NCBI GenBank assembly: GCA_009695095.1
Contig: SIBQ01000011.1
Span: 17,582 to 81,581 of the forward strand
Source: Lacunisphaera sp.
GTDB lineage: Bacteria; Verrucomicrobiota; Verrucomicrobiia; Opitutales; Opitutaceae
DNA: 64,000 bases
Reading direction: 5' to 3'
The stretch's first letter is position 1. Each line of letters opens with the position of its first letter. A program made the translations under genes and the position numbers. The notes under the pieces are model-generated. The model worked only from the letters and a program-made list of their open reading frames with translations, was not told the DNA's origin and did not search any database. Shown piece by piece: positions 1 through 7,531 of this stretch.

Positions 1-404
1 ATGGCAGAGATGTTGTCCGAGATCACGAAGATCTGGCTCAAGGCGTAGGCAACCCGCTGGCGCAGCTGGTCGCTGGCGGAGATCATCACCTGGTTGCGGG
101 CGCGGCGGTTGTAGGCATTCGTGATCGACGTGATCTGGCCGGAAGTCTTCGCGGCCACGGCGAGGGGCGCCGCGAGGGTGGCGGGCTTGGCGACCTCGCG
201 GTCGATCCACCCGTTGTAATCGTTGCCGAGCCCGCGCAACTCGGCGATGGCCTCGGTCGTCGGGCCAAAGGTTGCCTGGGCCAGGAAGCGCGAGGCGAGT
301 TCGTCCGGGCTGAGGTTTGTGTCCGGCTGGACGGTCTGGGCGGTCAGGCCGCCGGCCAGCAAGGTCGCAGGCAAAAACAGTCGGATGAGAAGCGGAACCC
401 TCAT
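1..404 (-). CDS. DUF1800 family protein, N-terminal part
   Basis: Reading the minus strand from an ATG at 404 gives an open frame that runs off the left edge (134 codons visible). It begins with a hydrophobic signal-peptide-like stretch ending near GGLTAQT. After that comes SRFLAQATFGPTTEAI and later LRQRVAYALSQIFVIS, both typical of the N-terminal part of DUF1800 proteins, which are about 450-600 residues long and usually exported. The function of DUF1800 is not established; the genes often sit next to DUF1501 genes, which would lie outside the window here. The gene follows pheA on the same strand after a 145-bp gap in which I see no clear terminator. The family call is good; a molecular role cannot be given. 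Confidence 0.8.
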   Translation of the reverse strand, partial: MRVPLLIRLFLPATLLAGGLTAQTVQPDTNLSPDELASRFLAQATFGPTTEAIAELRGLGNDYNGWIDREVAKPATLAAPLAVAAKTSGQITSITNAYNRRARNQVMISASDQLRQRVAYALSQIFVISDNISA

Positions 405-549
405 GGCACCTGGTACTGGGGATATGACGCTCAGGCTACGCCGGAGTTACAACGCGTCGAGCGCAATGTGGGCTAACATTTGGTCAAAGTCCGGCGCGGG
501 CCAGATCTGGGGGCACCCAAGTTGCTTGGCCCCTCCCTGCCCCGGCAGC

Positions 550-1626
550 CTAGCGCCGCGCGGCCGGGTAGCTGCCGAGCCACTTCACGAGCGGACACAT
601 CCGGCGCAGTTCCTTTAGCGCCGCCTGCATCGCCGGCTCCTCGTAATGCCCGGTCACATCCAGGAAAAAATAGTAATCCCACTGCCGCACGCGGCTCGGC
701 CGTGATTCAATGCGCGTCATGTTCAGCCCGCGCCGGCTGAGCGGCTTGAGCATCTTCAGCAGCGCGCCGGGCTCGTCGTGCAGCGAAACCAGCAGGCTGG
801 TCTTGTCACCACCGCTGCCCACGGGGCCGGACGGCTCGCGCCCGATGATGGCGAAGCGCGACACGTTGTTCTTCTGGTCCTGGATCTTGTCAGCCAGCAC
901 CGCCACGCCGTAGCGCTCGCCGGCCAGCCGCGCCGCCACCGCCGCCGCGCCTTTTTCCTTTTTCGCCAGCTGCACGCCGTGCGCCGTGCTGTCCACCTCG
1001 ACCAGCCGCGCGTGCGGCAGGTTCCGCTCCAGCCACTGGCGGCATTGCGCCAATGCCTGGTCCTTCGAATAAACCTTGGTGACCTTGCCCAGCGGCGAGT
1101 TCGAGAGCAGCGCGTGATGGATGTCGAGGTAGACCTCGGCGACGATGACGACACTGGACTCGACGAACAGGTCGTGCGCATCGCGCACCGCGCCCTGCGT
1201 GGAGTTTTCCAGCGGCACGACGCCGTAGTCCGCCTCGCCTTTTCCCACCGTGGTGAACACGTCGCCGATGGTCGCCAGCGCCCGGTATTCCACGCTGGCG
1301 CCGAATTTCCGCAGCGCGGCCTGGTGGGTGTTGGTGGCCTCGGGTCCGAGGTAGGCGATTGACAGCGGTTTCTCCAGCGCCAGGGCGGCCGACATGACCT
1401 CGCGGTAGATGGCCTGCAGCGCGGTGTCCTTGAGCGGGCCCGGATTGATCCGCTTCAGGCGCGCCAGCACCTCGGCCTCGCGCTCGGCCACGTAGATGCG
1501 GCCCGACGCGGAGCGCTTGAGCTCGCCGATCTTGGCCGCGAGCTGCAGCCGCCGGTTGAGCAGGCCGACGAGGCGCTGGTCGAGGACGTCGATGTTGTTC
1601 CGGATTTTGGCGAGTTGCTTTTTCAT
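550..1626 (-). CDS. pheA: Bifunctional chorismate mutase / prephenate dehydratase
   Basis: This 358-residue protein converts chorismate to prephenate and prephenate to phenylpyruvate, the committed branch to phenylalanine. An AroQ-type chorismate mutase helix bundle occupies about residues 1-85 (start MKKQLAKIRNNID). The prephenate dehydratase domain follows, with YGVVPLENSTQG. A C-terminal ACT domain carries GALLKML and ESRP, the motifs that bind Phe for feedback inhibition. The usual catalytic TRF triplet of the dehydratase is SRF here (NNVSRF), a conservative change. The start at 1626 is chosen because its ATG overlaps the stop of the upstream DAHP synthase gene (ATGA, 1623-1626), which implies translational coupling. 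A longer frame upstream shows no homology. The gene lies downstream of the Phe/Tyr attenuator. Confidence 0.95.
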   Translation of the reverse strand: MKKQLAKIRNNIDVLDQRLVGLLNRRLQLAAKIGELKRSASGRIYVAEREAEVLARLKRINPGPLKDTALQAIYREVMSAALALEKPLSIAYLGPEATNTHQAALRKFGASVEYRALATIGDVFTTVGKGEADYGVVPLENSTQGAVRDAHDLFVESSVVIVAEVYLDIHHALLSNSPLGKVTKVYSKDQALAQCRQWLERNLPHARLVEVDSTAHGVQLAKKEKGAAAVAARLAGERYGVAVLADKIQDQKNNVSRFAIIGREPSGPVGSGGDKTSLLVSLHDEPGALLKMLKPLSRRGLNMTRIESRPSRVRQWDYYFFLDVTGHYEEPAMQAALKELRRMCPLVKWLGSYPAARR

Positions 1627-2678
1627 GACGCGACGGGAGACGGACGGGCGGTGCGGGACAAAGCATGGAGGCCCCGGGCCCGGGTAATCAACTCCGCAAG
1701 CACCTTGGGGGTGACGGCCTGCTTCGGGTCGTCCCCCAGCCCGTGGCTCGGGCTGACGTGCGCCTCGATGCACAGGCCGTCGGCGCCGTAGGCCACGGCG
1801 GCGAGCGCGCAGGCCGGCACATACGCCGCCTTGCCGACCGAGTGCGACGGGTCGACCACAACCGGCGCCCAGGTGCGCTCCTTGAGGAGGGGCGTGATGG
1901 ACTCGTCCGGGTGGTTGCGGTAACCATCGAGCCCGGGCTGCGTGCCGCGCGGACAAAGGATGACGTTGGGGTTGCCGAAGTTCACGATGTATTCGGCGGC
2001 GGAGATGAACTCGTTGAGCGTGCCGTGGTGCATCCCGCGCTTCAACAGGACCGCGGTCGGCCGACCGGCGATGGCTTTGCCGATCTGGCGGAGGAGCGAG
2101 TAGTTAAGCGCATTGCGTGCGCCGATCTGCAGCACCTGCACGCCGGCGTCGAGCGCGAGGCGCAGCTGCTCCTCATCCATCACCTCGGCCACCGCGGGCA
2201 GGCCGGTGCGGCGCGAGGCGTCCATCAGGATGTCGAGCGAGCGGACGTCGCCCTGGAACGCGTAGGGCGTGGTGCGCGGTTTCCACACGCCGCCGCGCAG
2301 CGCCTGCGCCCCGGCCGCCTTCACCGCCAGCGCGGTTTCCAGGAAGAGACTGGGCTGGGCCGGATCGATGGTGCAGTGGCCGGCGATGAACAGCAACTCC
2401 TCCCCGAGGGTCACGCCGCCTATGGCCAGCCGGTGGCTGGCGAGGTCGGACTTGATGTCCATCAGCTTGTGCGGCGACTGGATCGTGTCGACGCGGTCCA
2501 CATACGCCAGGCCCTCGAGCCGGCTGATCATCAGCTCGTGGCGCTCGTCGCCCACGATGGCGTAGATGGTCCGCATGGCGCCGACGATCGGCTGGATTTT
2601 GCAGCCGAACTCGGCGACGATGGCGGTCAACTCGGCGACTTCCTCGTGGGCGAGGCGGTTGATTTTGGGGAGGATCAT
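1623..2678 (-). CDS. aroF: 3-deoxy-7-phosphoheptulonate synthase, type I-beta
   Basis: This 351-residue enzyme condenses phosphoenolpyruvate and erythrose 4-phosphate to DAHP, the first step of the shikimate pathway. About 75 N-terminal residues look like the ferredoxin/ACT-like regulatory domain found in Thermotoga-type DAHP synthases (GCKIQPIVGAMRTIYAIVG). The TIM-barrel core follows, with GGVWKPRTTPYAFQG, LQIGARNALNY, VLLKRGM and VVVDPSHSVGK. The length and domain order fit type I-beta rather than the AroG type encoded at 7532-8599. The stop overlaps the pheA start by 4 bases. The start at 2678 lies only 14 bases after the U-tract of the attenuator terminator, so expression should depend on read-through. 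The symbol is a convention; paralogue naming across phyla is loose. Confidence 0.93.
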   Translation of the reverse strand: MILPKINRLAHEEVAELTAIVAEFGCKIQPIVGAMRTIYAIVGDERHELMISRLEGLAYVDRVDTIQSPHKLMDIKSDLASHRLAIGGVTLGEELLFIAGHCTIDPAQPSLFLETALAVKAAGAQALRGGVWKPRTTPYAFQGDVRSLDILMDASRRTGLPAVAEVMDEEQLRLALDAGVQVLQIGARNALNYSLLRQIGKAIAGRPTAVLLKRGMHHGTLNEFISAAEYIVNFGNPNVILCPRGTQPGLDGYRNHPDESITPLLKERTWAPVVVDPSHSVGKAAYVPACALAAVAYGADGLCIEAHVSPSHGLGDDPKQAVTPKVLAELITRARGLHALSRTARPSPVAS

Positions 2679-2692
2679 GGCGGGGGTGGGTT

Positions 2693-2724
2693 AAAACAAA
2701 AGAGCCGCCCGTGGGGGGCGGCTC
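2693..2724 (-). terminator. Attenuator terminator ahead of the DAHP synthase-pheA operon
   Basis: On the minus strand a perfect 9-bp GC-rich stem (2716-2724 paired with 2702-2710, loop 2711-2715) is followed at once by TTTTGTTTT (2701-2693). That is a textbook intrinsic terminator. It lies between the leader peptide stop (2751) and the DAHP synthase start (2678), so it would stop transcription before the biosynthetic genes. The 5' arm is also complementary to a segment at 2770-2777, giving an alternative pairing that would prevent the terminator. Confidence 0.88.
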
Positions 2725-2810
2725 CTTTGCAAATTGGTTCTGGGGATGGGTCAGAATTTGCGTGAGGACAAGCCGCCTCCGGTTTGCGGGGTAAAGTAAC
2801 CCGCAAAGCC
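2717..2810 (-). promoter_or_regulatory. Pause and antiterminator hairpins of the aromatic attenuator
   Basis: Three competing pairings can be read on the minus strand. Segments 1 and 2: TTTGCGGG, complementary between 2800-2807 and 2783-2790 (8 bp, 9-base loop), lies inside the leader peptide reading frame. Segments 2 and 3: GGCGGCTT (2777-2770) can pair with GAGCCGCC (2724-2717). Segments 3 and 4: the terminator stem 2716-2724 with 2702-2710. Segment 1:2 formation leaves 3:4 free. A ribosome stalled on the Phe/Tyr codons would cover segment 1, free segment 2 and favour the 2:3 antiterminator. The pairings are seen in the sequence; the mechanism follows from known trp/phe attenuators. Confidence 0.8.
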
Positions 2811-2840
2811 AAAGTAAAAGTAGGCGGCAAAACGATTCAT
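2751..2840 (-). CDS. Phe/Tyr-rich leader peptide of the aromatic operon
   Basis: A 29-residue open frame starts with ATG at 2840 and stops with TGA at 2751. Residues 4-16 read FAAYFYFGFAGYF, eight aromatic residues in thirteen, and the last residue is also Phe. This resembles the PheL type of leader, here with both Phe and Tyr as control codons. It precedes mutually exclusive hairpins and a terminator in front of the DAHP synthase and pheA genes. Its ATG overlaps the TGA of the upstream membrane-protein gene (2837-2840, ATGA), and no Shine-Dalgarno sequence is visible. Translation is therefore probably coupled to the upstream gene, which is not usual for leader peptides. I named no gene symbol because homology to pheL cannot be claimed. 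Confidence 0.88.
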   Translation of the reverse strand: MNRFAAYFYFGFAGYFTPQTGGGLSSRKF

Positions 2841-3403
2841 CGGGCGCCAGTGGTGACCGGCCCGGGCCCGGCTGTCAATCCTGCAGCGGACCGGGGCGAA
2901 AACCAGCGCACCGCCAGCGCGATGGGCAGGCCGACACAGAAGAGGTGGATGAAAAACTGGGGCAATCCGAGCGCGGGCGGCGGCGGACGCACATACCCGG
3001 TGAGGTAAAGTAACTTCAGCTCAATCATCAGCGGCAACACGCCGCAGGTCATGAAGAAATAGACCCCGGCGCCGTAGACCAAGCCGGCGGGCACGCCGCC
3101 CCAGCGGAGCAGGATCGGGAAGCGCCGGCTCAACCCGTAGAAAATCACCGTGACCGTGAACGCCACGCTGAAGTGCATCGCCAGCCCAAGCGCGGCACTG
3201 GCCAGCCCGCCCTTAAAGGTGGCCGGACCAAGCAACGCGCCGGCCACGCCTTGGAGCAGCAGAAATGGCGTTCGACCGGCCTGGATGTAGGCACTGATGA
3301 ATGCGGCGCTGATATCCATGACCCCGCAAATCAACCAGCCCCACAGGATGCCCCGGGGCAGCCGAAATTTTTCGGGCACAGTGTTTGTCGTGACAGTTTT
3401 CAT
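2837..3403 (-). CDS. Small integral membrane protein of unknown function
   Basis: This 188-residue protein has about four hydrophobic segments: GWLICGVMDISAAFISAY, a stretch near LLLQGVAGALLGPATF, HFSVAFTVTVIFYGLS, and GLVYGAGVYFFMTCGVLPL. A final segment is FFIHLFCVGLPIALAV. The pattern, with a basic linker between helices and a length near 190, resembles uncharacterised YagU-like/DUF1440-like inner-membrane proteins, but I do not assign it firmly. The start at 3403 is chosen because its ATG overlaps the TGA of the oxidoreductase gene (3400-3403). Its own TGA overlaps the start of the aromatic leader peptide (2837-2840). It is therefore translationally linked on both sides, which ties it to the aromatic operon without revealing its role. 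Confidence 0.75.
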   Translation of the reverse strand: MKTVTTNTVPEKFRLPRGILWGWLICGVMDISAAFISAYIQAGRTPFLLLQGVAGALLGPATFKGGLASAALGLAMHFSVAFTVTVIFYGLSRRFPILLRWGGVPAGLVYGAGVYFFMTCGVLPLMIELKLLYLTGYVRPPPPALGLPQFFIHLFCVGLPIALAVRWFSPRSAAGLTAGPGPVTTGAR

Positions 3404-4548
3404 AAAGGCGATCCCACTTTGCCCGCGGGGCGGCGGGCCTGATCCAGCAACTCCACCCACTCCGACGGCCGGCCGCAGGCGAGCCGGGCCGCCGCTTGGG
3501 CACTTAAAACGCCCACGATGTTGCCCGTGCCTGAATAGGCCCCCACGGCCCAGACCTTGGGCCGCACCTGCTCGAGCACCGGCAGGCCGTCCGCGGTGTA
3601 GGCCACCGAGGCCGCCCAGCGGTGCGTGACCGGCGCCCGCACCTTCAGGTGTTCGCGCAGGAATTTCTCCAGCAGTCCCTGGATGAAATCGGTCGGCTCG
3701 GTTTCGTCCGTCCATTCCGCCTCCAGTGCATGGTCGCGAAAACCGCCCAGCACCAGCGTGCGGTCCGGCTGCTGCTGCCAGTATTCGTAGCCGTAGCGCC
3801 AGTAGACCGGTCGCGAAAAATTCACTTCCGGCGCCGGCGCGGTGGCCAGCATCTGCAGTCGCGCGGTGCGCACCCGCGGACGCAATTCAGGAAAGATCTT
3901 ATCCAGCCCGCCGTCCACCGCGGTGATGACCGTGTCGCACAAGATCGTGCCGGCGTCCGTCACCACCGAGCCCGGCACCATCCGCCGCACCGGTGAATTT
4001 TCGAAGAGCCGCACCTTTTGTTCATGGAGCTTTTGCGCGAGCGCCTGCACGCGGTGCAACGGTTGCATGACCCCGTCCGTCGGCAGCAGGATGCCCTCGC
4101 CTTCCGACCCGGCATAGGGCTCCGCGGCAAAACCATTCTCGCGCAATGCCGCCAGGTGTTTCCGGCAATCGACCAGCTCCGCCGCATCGGCCGCGATGCG
4201 CAGCGAGCCGGTCAGCCGAATGAGATCCGTTTTCTCCCGCGCCTGCCGCTGGATTTCCTCCGCCGTCAGCCGGTAGATCGCCGCCGCGGTTTCGCGGCCG
4301 AACCGCGCGACTGTCTCGTGGAAAAACTTCGCCAGCCCCGCGAGCACGAAGCCCCCGTTGCGTCCCGCCGCGCCCGCCCCGACCCCGCGGGCGTCGACGC
4401 CGACCGCGCTGATCCCGAGTGCCGACAACTCCGCCAAGGCTGCCAGCCCCGAGCCGCCCAGTCCGATCACACAGACATCCGCCCACACCGGGCCCTCGAG
4501 CCGCGGCAACGGTTTCCATTCATGGTCGTCCCAGACGGGGATGTTCAC
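3400..4548 (-). CDS. FAD-dependent oxidoreductase, DAO family
   Basis: This 382-residue protein has an N-terminal Rossmann FAD-binding motif, VCVIGLGGSGLAAL, and a second flavin contact region GVGAGAAGRNGGF. Both are typical of the D-amino-acid oxidase (DAO) superfamily, close to the gamma-glutamylputrescine/glycine oxidase type. A C-terminal segment (AYSGTGNIVGVLSAQAAA) matches the usual flavin-proximal end. I chose GTG at 4548 as start. It gives NIPVWDDHEWKPL directly before the Rossmann fold, as in relatives, whereas the longer frame to 4644 would run into the divergent methyltransferase gene. The gene heads the five-gene run that ends with pheA. The amine or amino-acid substrate cannot be read from the sequence. 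Confidence 0.85.
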   Translation of the reverse strand: MNIPVWDDHEWKPLPRLEGPVWADVCVIGLGGSGLAALAELSALGISAVGVDARGVGAGAAGRNGGFVLAGLAKFFHETVARFGRETAAAIYRLTAEEIQRQAREKTDLIRLTGSLRIAADAAELVDCRKHLAALRENGFAAEPYAGSEGEGILLPTDGVMQPLHRVQALAQKLHEQKVRLFENSPVRRMVPGSVVTDAGTILCDTVITAVDGGLDKIFPELRPRVRTARLQMLATAPAPEVNFSRPVYWRYGYEYWQQQPDRTLVLGGFRDHALEAEWTDETEPTDFIQGLLEKFLREHLKVRAPVTHRWAASVAYTADGLPVLEQVRPKVWAVGAYSGTGNIVGVLSAQAAARLACGRPSEWVELLDQARRPAGKVGSPL

Positions 4549-4642
4549 ACGGCGATATTCACAGGCCGGCCCAACGTGGCAAGTTCGTGTGCGCACAATT
4601 GACGCGGGCCAGCCCGCCCGCCTTGATGCGGTCGCCTGTTTC

Positions 4643-5458
4643 ATGAAGCCACTCTACGATTTCAGCCACCTGTCGGTCGACCGCACCATCGCGCCCCGCG
4701 ACGGCATGGTGGCGGCCGACTTGCCGGAGCAATACTTCGACCTCGGCCGCCGCGCGCTGGAGCTGATCCATTTTTCCGCCGAGCCCTGCGACAAGCCCCA
4801 CTATCCCGACATTCTCGACCTGCCCTGCGGCCACGGCCGGGTGCTCCGCTGGTTGCGCGCCCACTACGGCTACGCCACCATCACGGCATGCGATCTCGAC
4901 TGCGACGGGGTGGATTTTTGTGCGAAGCAGTTCGGCGCCCGGCCCGTCTACTCCGAGCTCGATCTGCACCGGCTGCCCTTTCAGGCCCAGTTCGACCTGA
5001 TCTGGGTCGGCTCGCTGGCCACACACCTCCGCCAGGACCGCTGGCTGGCCGCGCTCGACTGCCTCGTCAAATGGACGCGCGAATGCGGTGTCATCGTGTT
5101 CACCACCCAGGGGCGCAGTGTCTCCAGCCTGCTGGCGCGCGGTCGCAAGAACATCGCCGAGAACATCGACAAGCCCGCACTGCTCGAGGAATACGCCCGC
5201 ACCGGCTTTGCTTATTAGCGCTATTTCAAAAGCAACGCGCAGGAGGACTACGGCCTGACACTCACCTCGCCCGAATGGCTCATGCGCACGCTGCAGCGCC
5301 ACCCCGACATCATCATGCGCGCCTACCTGGAGGAAGCGTGGGGCATGCAGGATGTCATTGTGCTCTACAAGAAGGCCGGCCATTTTAAGCCGTTGCTGGG
5401 CTTGCCGGAGCTAAATGCGGCCAAGCCCGGTTTGCTCAGCCGGTTGCTGGGAAGATAG
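4643..5458 (+). pseudogene. SAM-dependent methyltransferase with an in-frame amber codon
   Basis: A class I methyltransferase is read from ATG 4643. It has a glycine-rich SAM site LDLPCGHGRVLRWL and later FDLIWVGSLATHL. The frame meets TAG at 5216-5218 (codon 192) after RTGFAY. It then continues in the same frame with RYFKSNAQEDYGLTLTSPEW and an acidic and aromatic tail to a TAG at 5456-5458. The downstream 79 residues look like the normal end of this family, so the amber codon is internal to an otherwise intact gene of about 271 codons. It is either a recent nonsense mutation, a sequencing error or read-through. The gene is divergent from the oxidoreductase at 4548. A dispersed repeat begins right at its final stop codon. 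Confidence 0.75.
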
Positions 5459-5536
5459 GGACCGTTGCCCCTTGTCGTGCCGTAGCCTTGGCGAAGGCTG
5501 ATCAACAACCCACGGACGCTTGGGGCAAGCGCCCCT
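5457..5536. repeat. 80-bp dispersed repeat, copy A
   Basis: The element has imperfect inverted ends of 15 bp: the reverse complement of 5457-5471 and the sequence 5522-5536 agree at 12 of 15 bases. In the middle is the palindromic core AGCCTTGGCGAAGGCT (5484-5499). The reverse complement of this copy aligns along its whole length with 60125-60203. The right part lies inside the 3' end of the rRNA methyltransferase gene on the minus strand and encodes its last dozen residues. The structure is that of a small REP or MITE-like element. Confidence 0.8.
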
Positions 5537-6302
5537 CCCCGCGTTGCCAGAAAAATTCCCAGCAGAGCACAGCGGCGGCGGCGGAGACATTCAACGATTC
5601 CACCGCATCGGTCCCGGGAATTTTCACCAGCCGGTCGCACAGCGCCGCCACGCCGAGCGCCAGGCCCTTCTCCTCGTTGCCGAGGATCACCGCCGGCGGG
5701 CGCAGGATGCCGCGCTCCTTGACCTTTGCCGGGGAAAGCTGGTTGCCGGTCAGGCTCGTGCCAATCAGAAAATGATGCTGCTTAAGCTCCACGCAAAATT
5801 CCGGCAGCGCCGGCACGCGGTAGAAATCCACAAACTCCATGCCGCCTTCCGCCACACGGTAGGCCGCCTCTCCCGGCAGCGCCTGCCCGGGATGATCGGG
5901 CACGATGAGGGCCCGCACGCCAAAAAACGCCGCCGTGCGAGCGATCGCGCCGACGTTGTTCGCGTTGCTCACGCGGTCGAGCAGCAACAGCGACGCCTTG
6001 GTCCGGCCCCATTCTTCCATCACCTCACGCGTCACTTTTTTCAGCGGCCGCTCGGCGATCACAGCCACGATGCCGCCATGATGCACCGTGCCGGTGATTT
6101 TTCCCAGCTCAACCGCGTCCACCTGCCGGTAAACCTTCTTCTGCTGCGCCAGCAGCGAGCAAAACTCCCCCGTCCGCTTGCCCGTGGCGGGGTCGAAGAA
6201 GAGCCGCCGCACCTCGTCGGGGTGCTGGGCGAACAAGGCCGAGACCGCCGGCCAGCCGCAGACATTCAGCTCCTTTTGTTTGGCGATGAACTGGGATTTC
6301 AT
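5502..6302 (-). CDS. TrmH/SpoU-family RNA 2'-O-ribose methyltransferase
   Basis: This 266-residue protein has an N-terminal substrate-binding region (CGWPAVSALFAQHP, with a histidine-glycine segment TVHHGGIVAV). A SPOUT catalytic domain follows, with LLLLDRVSNANNVGAIART (motif 1 with the catalytic Arg), PPAVILGNEEKGL (motif 2) and IPGTDAVESLNVSAAAAV (motif 3). These are the three SpoU motifs that form the knotted SAM site. The likely substrate is a single nucleotide of 23S rRNA (RlmB-like) or tRNA; the exact site is not deducible. The start overlaps the stop of the RlmM-like gene by ATGA (6299-6302), so two rRNA-type methyltransferases are cotranslated. The C-terminal tail GEGRLPQASVGC is encoded by the dispersed repeat and is probably not functional. 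Confidence 0.88.
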   Translation of the reverse strand: MKSQFIAKQKELNVCGWPAVSALFAQHPDEVRRLFFDPATGKRTGEFCSLLAQQKKVYRQVDAVELGKITGTVHHGGIVAVIAERPLKKVTREVMEEWGRTKASLLLLDRVSNANNVGAIARTAAFFGVRALIVPDHPGQALPGEAAYRVAEGGMEFVDFYRVPALPEFCVELKQHHFLIGTSLTGNQLSPAKVKERGILRPPAVILGNEEKGLALGVAALCDRLVKIPGTDAVESLNVSAAAAVLCWEFFWQRGEGRLPQASVGC

Positions 6303-7360
6303 GGGAGCACTTCACCGACCAGTGTGAATTCCTCGCGGTCGTGGTAAAGGTGACGGATGCGCAGCCTGCCGGCGTGCGCCGCGAAGGGCGAGTCTTTCGC
6401 GCGCACCTCGCGAAGCAGCGCCAGCGAGTCCACATGGCCGAACTTCAGATTGATGATGAAGTGTCGGCACCAGCCATTGGCCAGCCACGGCGTCGCAATG
6501 TTCTGCATCACATGGTGTGGTTCCTCCACCAGATCACAGAACAACCAATCGAACCTTTCTCCATTCGAAGGCTTGCCATCCGTAGTCTTGGTGAAGGATG
6601 GCTGAAAGTGAAAGGCGTCCTCCAGTCGGTGTTCGATGAGCGGATGGCTGAGAGCCCCCCCACGGAGCGGACCGTTGTCCACGGCGATCACACGTGCCCC
6701 GCGCTTCGCCGCGCTGTAACTCCAGCCGCCCGGCGCTGCGCCGAGATCGACCACCGTCTCGCCAGGCTGCGGCTCGCGCCCGAGCACGATATAGGCCTCC
6801 TCGACTTTCAGGTAGGAACGCGACGGGGCCGCGTCGTCGTCTGCCATCCGGCGCTGCCCGCCCAGCCACGCCTCACGCGCGGCGAACACCCGGCCGAAAT
6901 CGGCGAAGAAAACAAACAGCCCGCGTGCTTTCCCCGCCCCGCGCGGCAGTTCCGGCACGGCCAGCCGGGCGATGCGAGAAAGTTTTTTCTTCAACAACTC
7001 GCCGAAGGCCTTCTCGACTGCGCTCGCCCGGCGGCCGAGGCCGACCACTTCGGACACGGTTTGAAAAACGCACGGCCACGCCGCCTCAATCCGCTCGGCG
7101 CGCAGGCTCTCGAGAAAAAATTCCGCCAGTTGCGCCGCCAGCGCGTTGACGGAGTCGCCACGGAATTCGCGCGGAGCCGGCAGCGTCAGATGGAGGAAGG
7201 CGAAGTCCGGCTGTGGCAGCGTGCTTGCACGCGACTCGTCGCGACCAAGGTCGCTCCCACACAGCGCCCAGCCCGGGCCCTTCTCCGTCACGGCCAGCCC
7301 GGCCTCGCCGAGCTCGCGCTCGAGGAGCGCTTCGTAACCGTGCTGGCAAAGGCAGAGCAT
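6299..7360 (-). CDS. rlmM: RlmM-like 23S rRNA 2'-O-ribose methyltransferase
   Basis: This 353-residue protein has an N-terminal THUMP-like region (about residues 1-150) and a C-terminal RrmJ/FtsJ fold. The SAM motif is VVDLGAAPGGWSYSAAKRGA. The segments FCDLVEEP, LANGWCRHFIINLKFG and LYHDREEFT closely follow the E. coli RlmM pattern, where Lys-Asp-Lys-Glu residues carry out 2'-O-methylation of C2498 in 23S rRNA. The start ATG at 7360 gives CLCQHGYEALLERELGEAG, the normal beginning of a THUMP-methyltransferase. Its stop overlaps the next gene by 4 bases. It is divergent from the AroG-type DAHP synthase at 7532. The target base is inferred from the family. Confidence 0.85.
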   Translation of the reverse strand: MLCLCQHGYEALLERELGEAGLAVTEKGPGWALCGSDLGRDESRASTLPQPDFAFLHLTLPAPREFRGDSVNALAAQLAEFFLESLRAERIEAAWPCVFQTVSEVVGLGRRASAVEKAFGELLKKKLSRIARLAVPELPRGAGKARGLFVFFADFGRVFAAREAWLGGQRRMADDDAAPSRSYLKVEEAYIVLGREPQPGETVVDLGAAPGGWSYSAAKRGARVIAVDNGPLRGGALSHPLIEHRLEDAFHFQPSFTKTTDGKPSNGERFDWLFCDLVEEPHHVMQNIATPWLANGWCRHFIINLKFGHVDSLALLREVRAKDSPFAAHAGRLRIRHLYHDREEFTLVGEVLP

Positions 7361-7476
7361 TCCGCAGCATTACCCTCCGGCTCATGGCAGCCGAGGCGAA
7401 AATCCAGCCACAAATAAGGTGAAACCTGATCTCCGAGCAGGTTCATACCCACCCGGAGGCCGAACACCACTCAAGC

Positions 7477-7505
7477 CGCCCCAAAATCTCCGTGCATTTG
7501 GGGCG
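7477..7505 (+). other. Perfect 9-bp hairpin upstream of the AroG-type gene
   Basis: CGCCCCAAA (7477-7485) is the exact reverse complement of TTTGGGGCG (7497-7505), with an 11-base loop. It lies 26 bases before the start of the DAHP synthase gene, in the 171-bp gap between two divergent genes. No U-tract follows on either strand, so it is not a plain terminator. An operator or a 5'UTR structure is possible; no aromatic-rich leader frame is present here. Confidence 0.4.
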
Positions 7506-7531
7506 CAGGCTCGTTCAATTGGTCGTTCACC

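Noticed and set aside
1665..2765. A 366-codon plus-strand frame opposite the DAHP synthase gene
   Set aside because: It mirrors the codons of a well-recognised enzyme on the other strand and shows no domain of its own.
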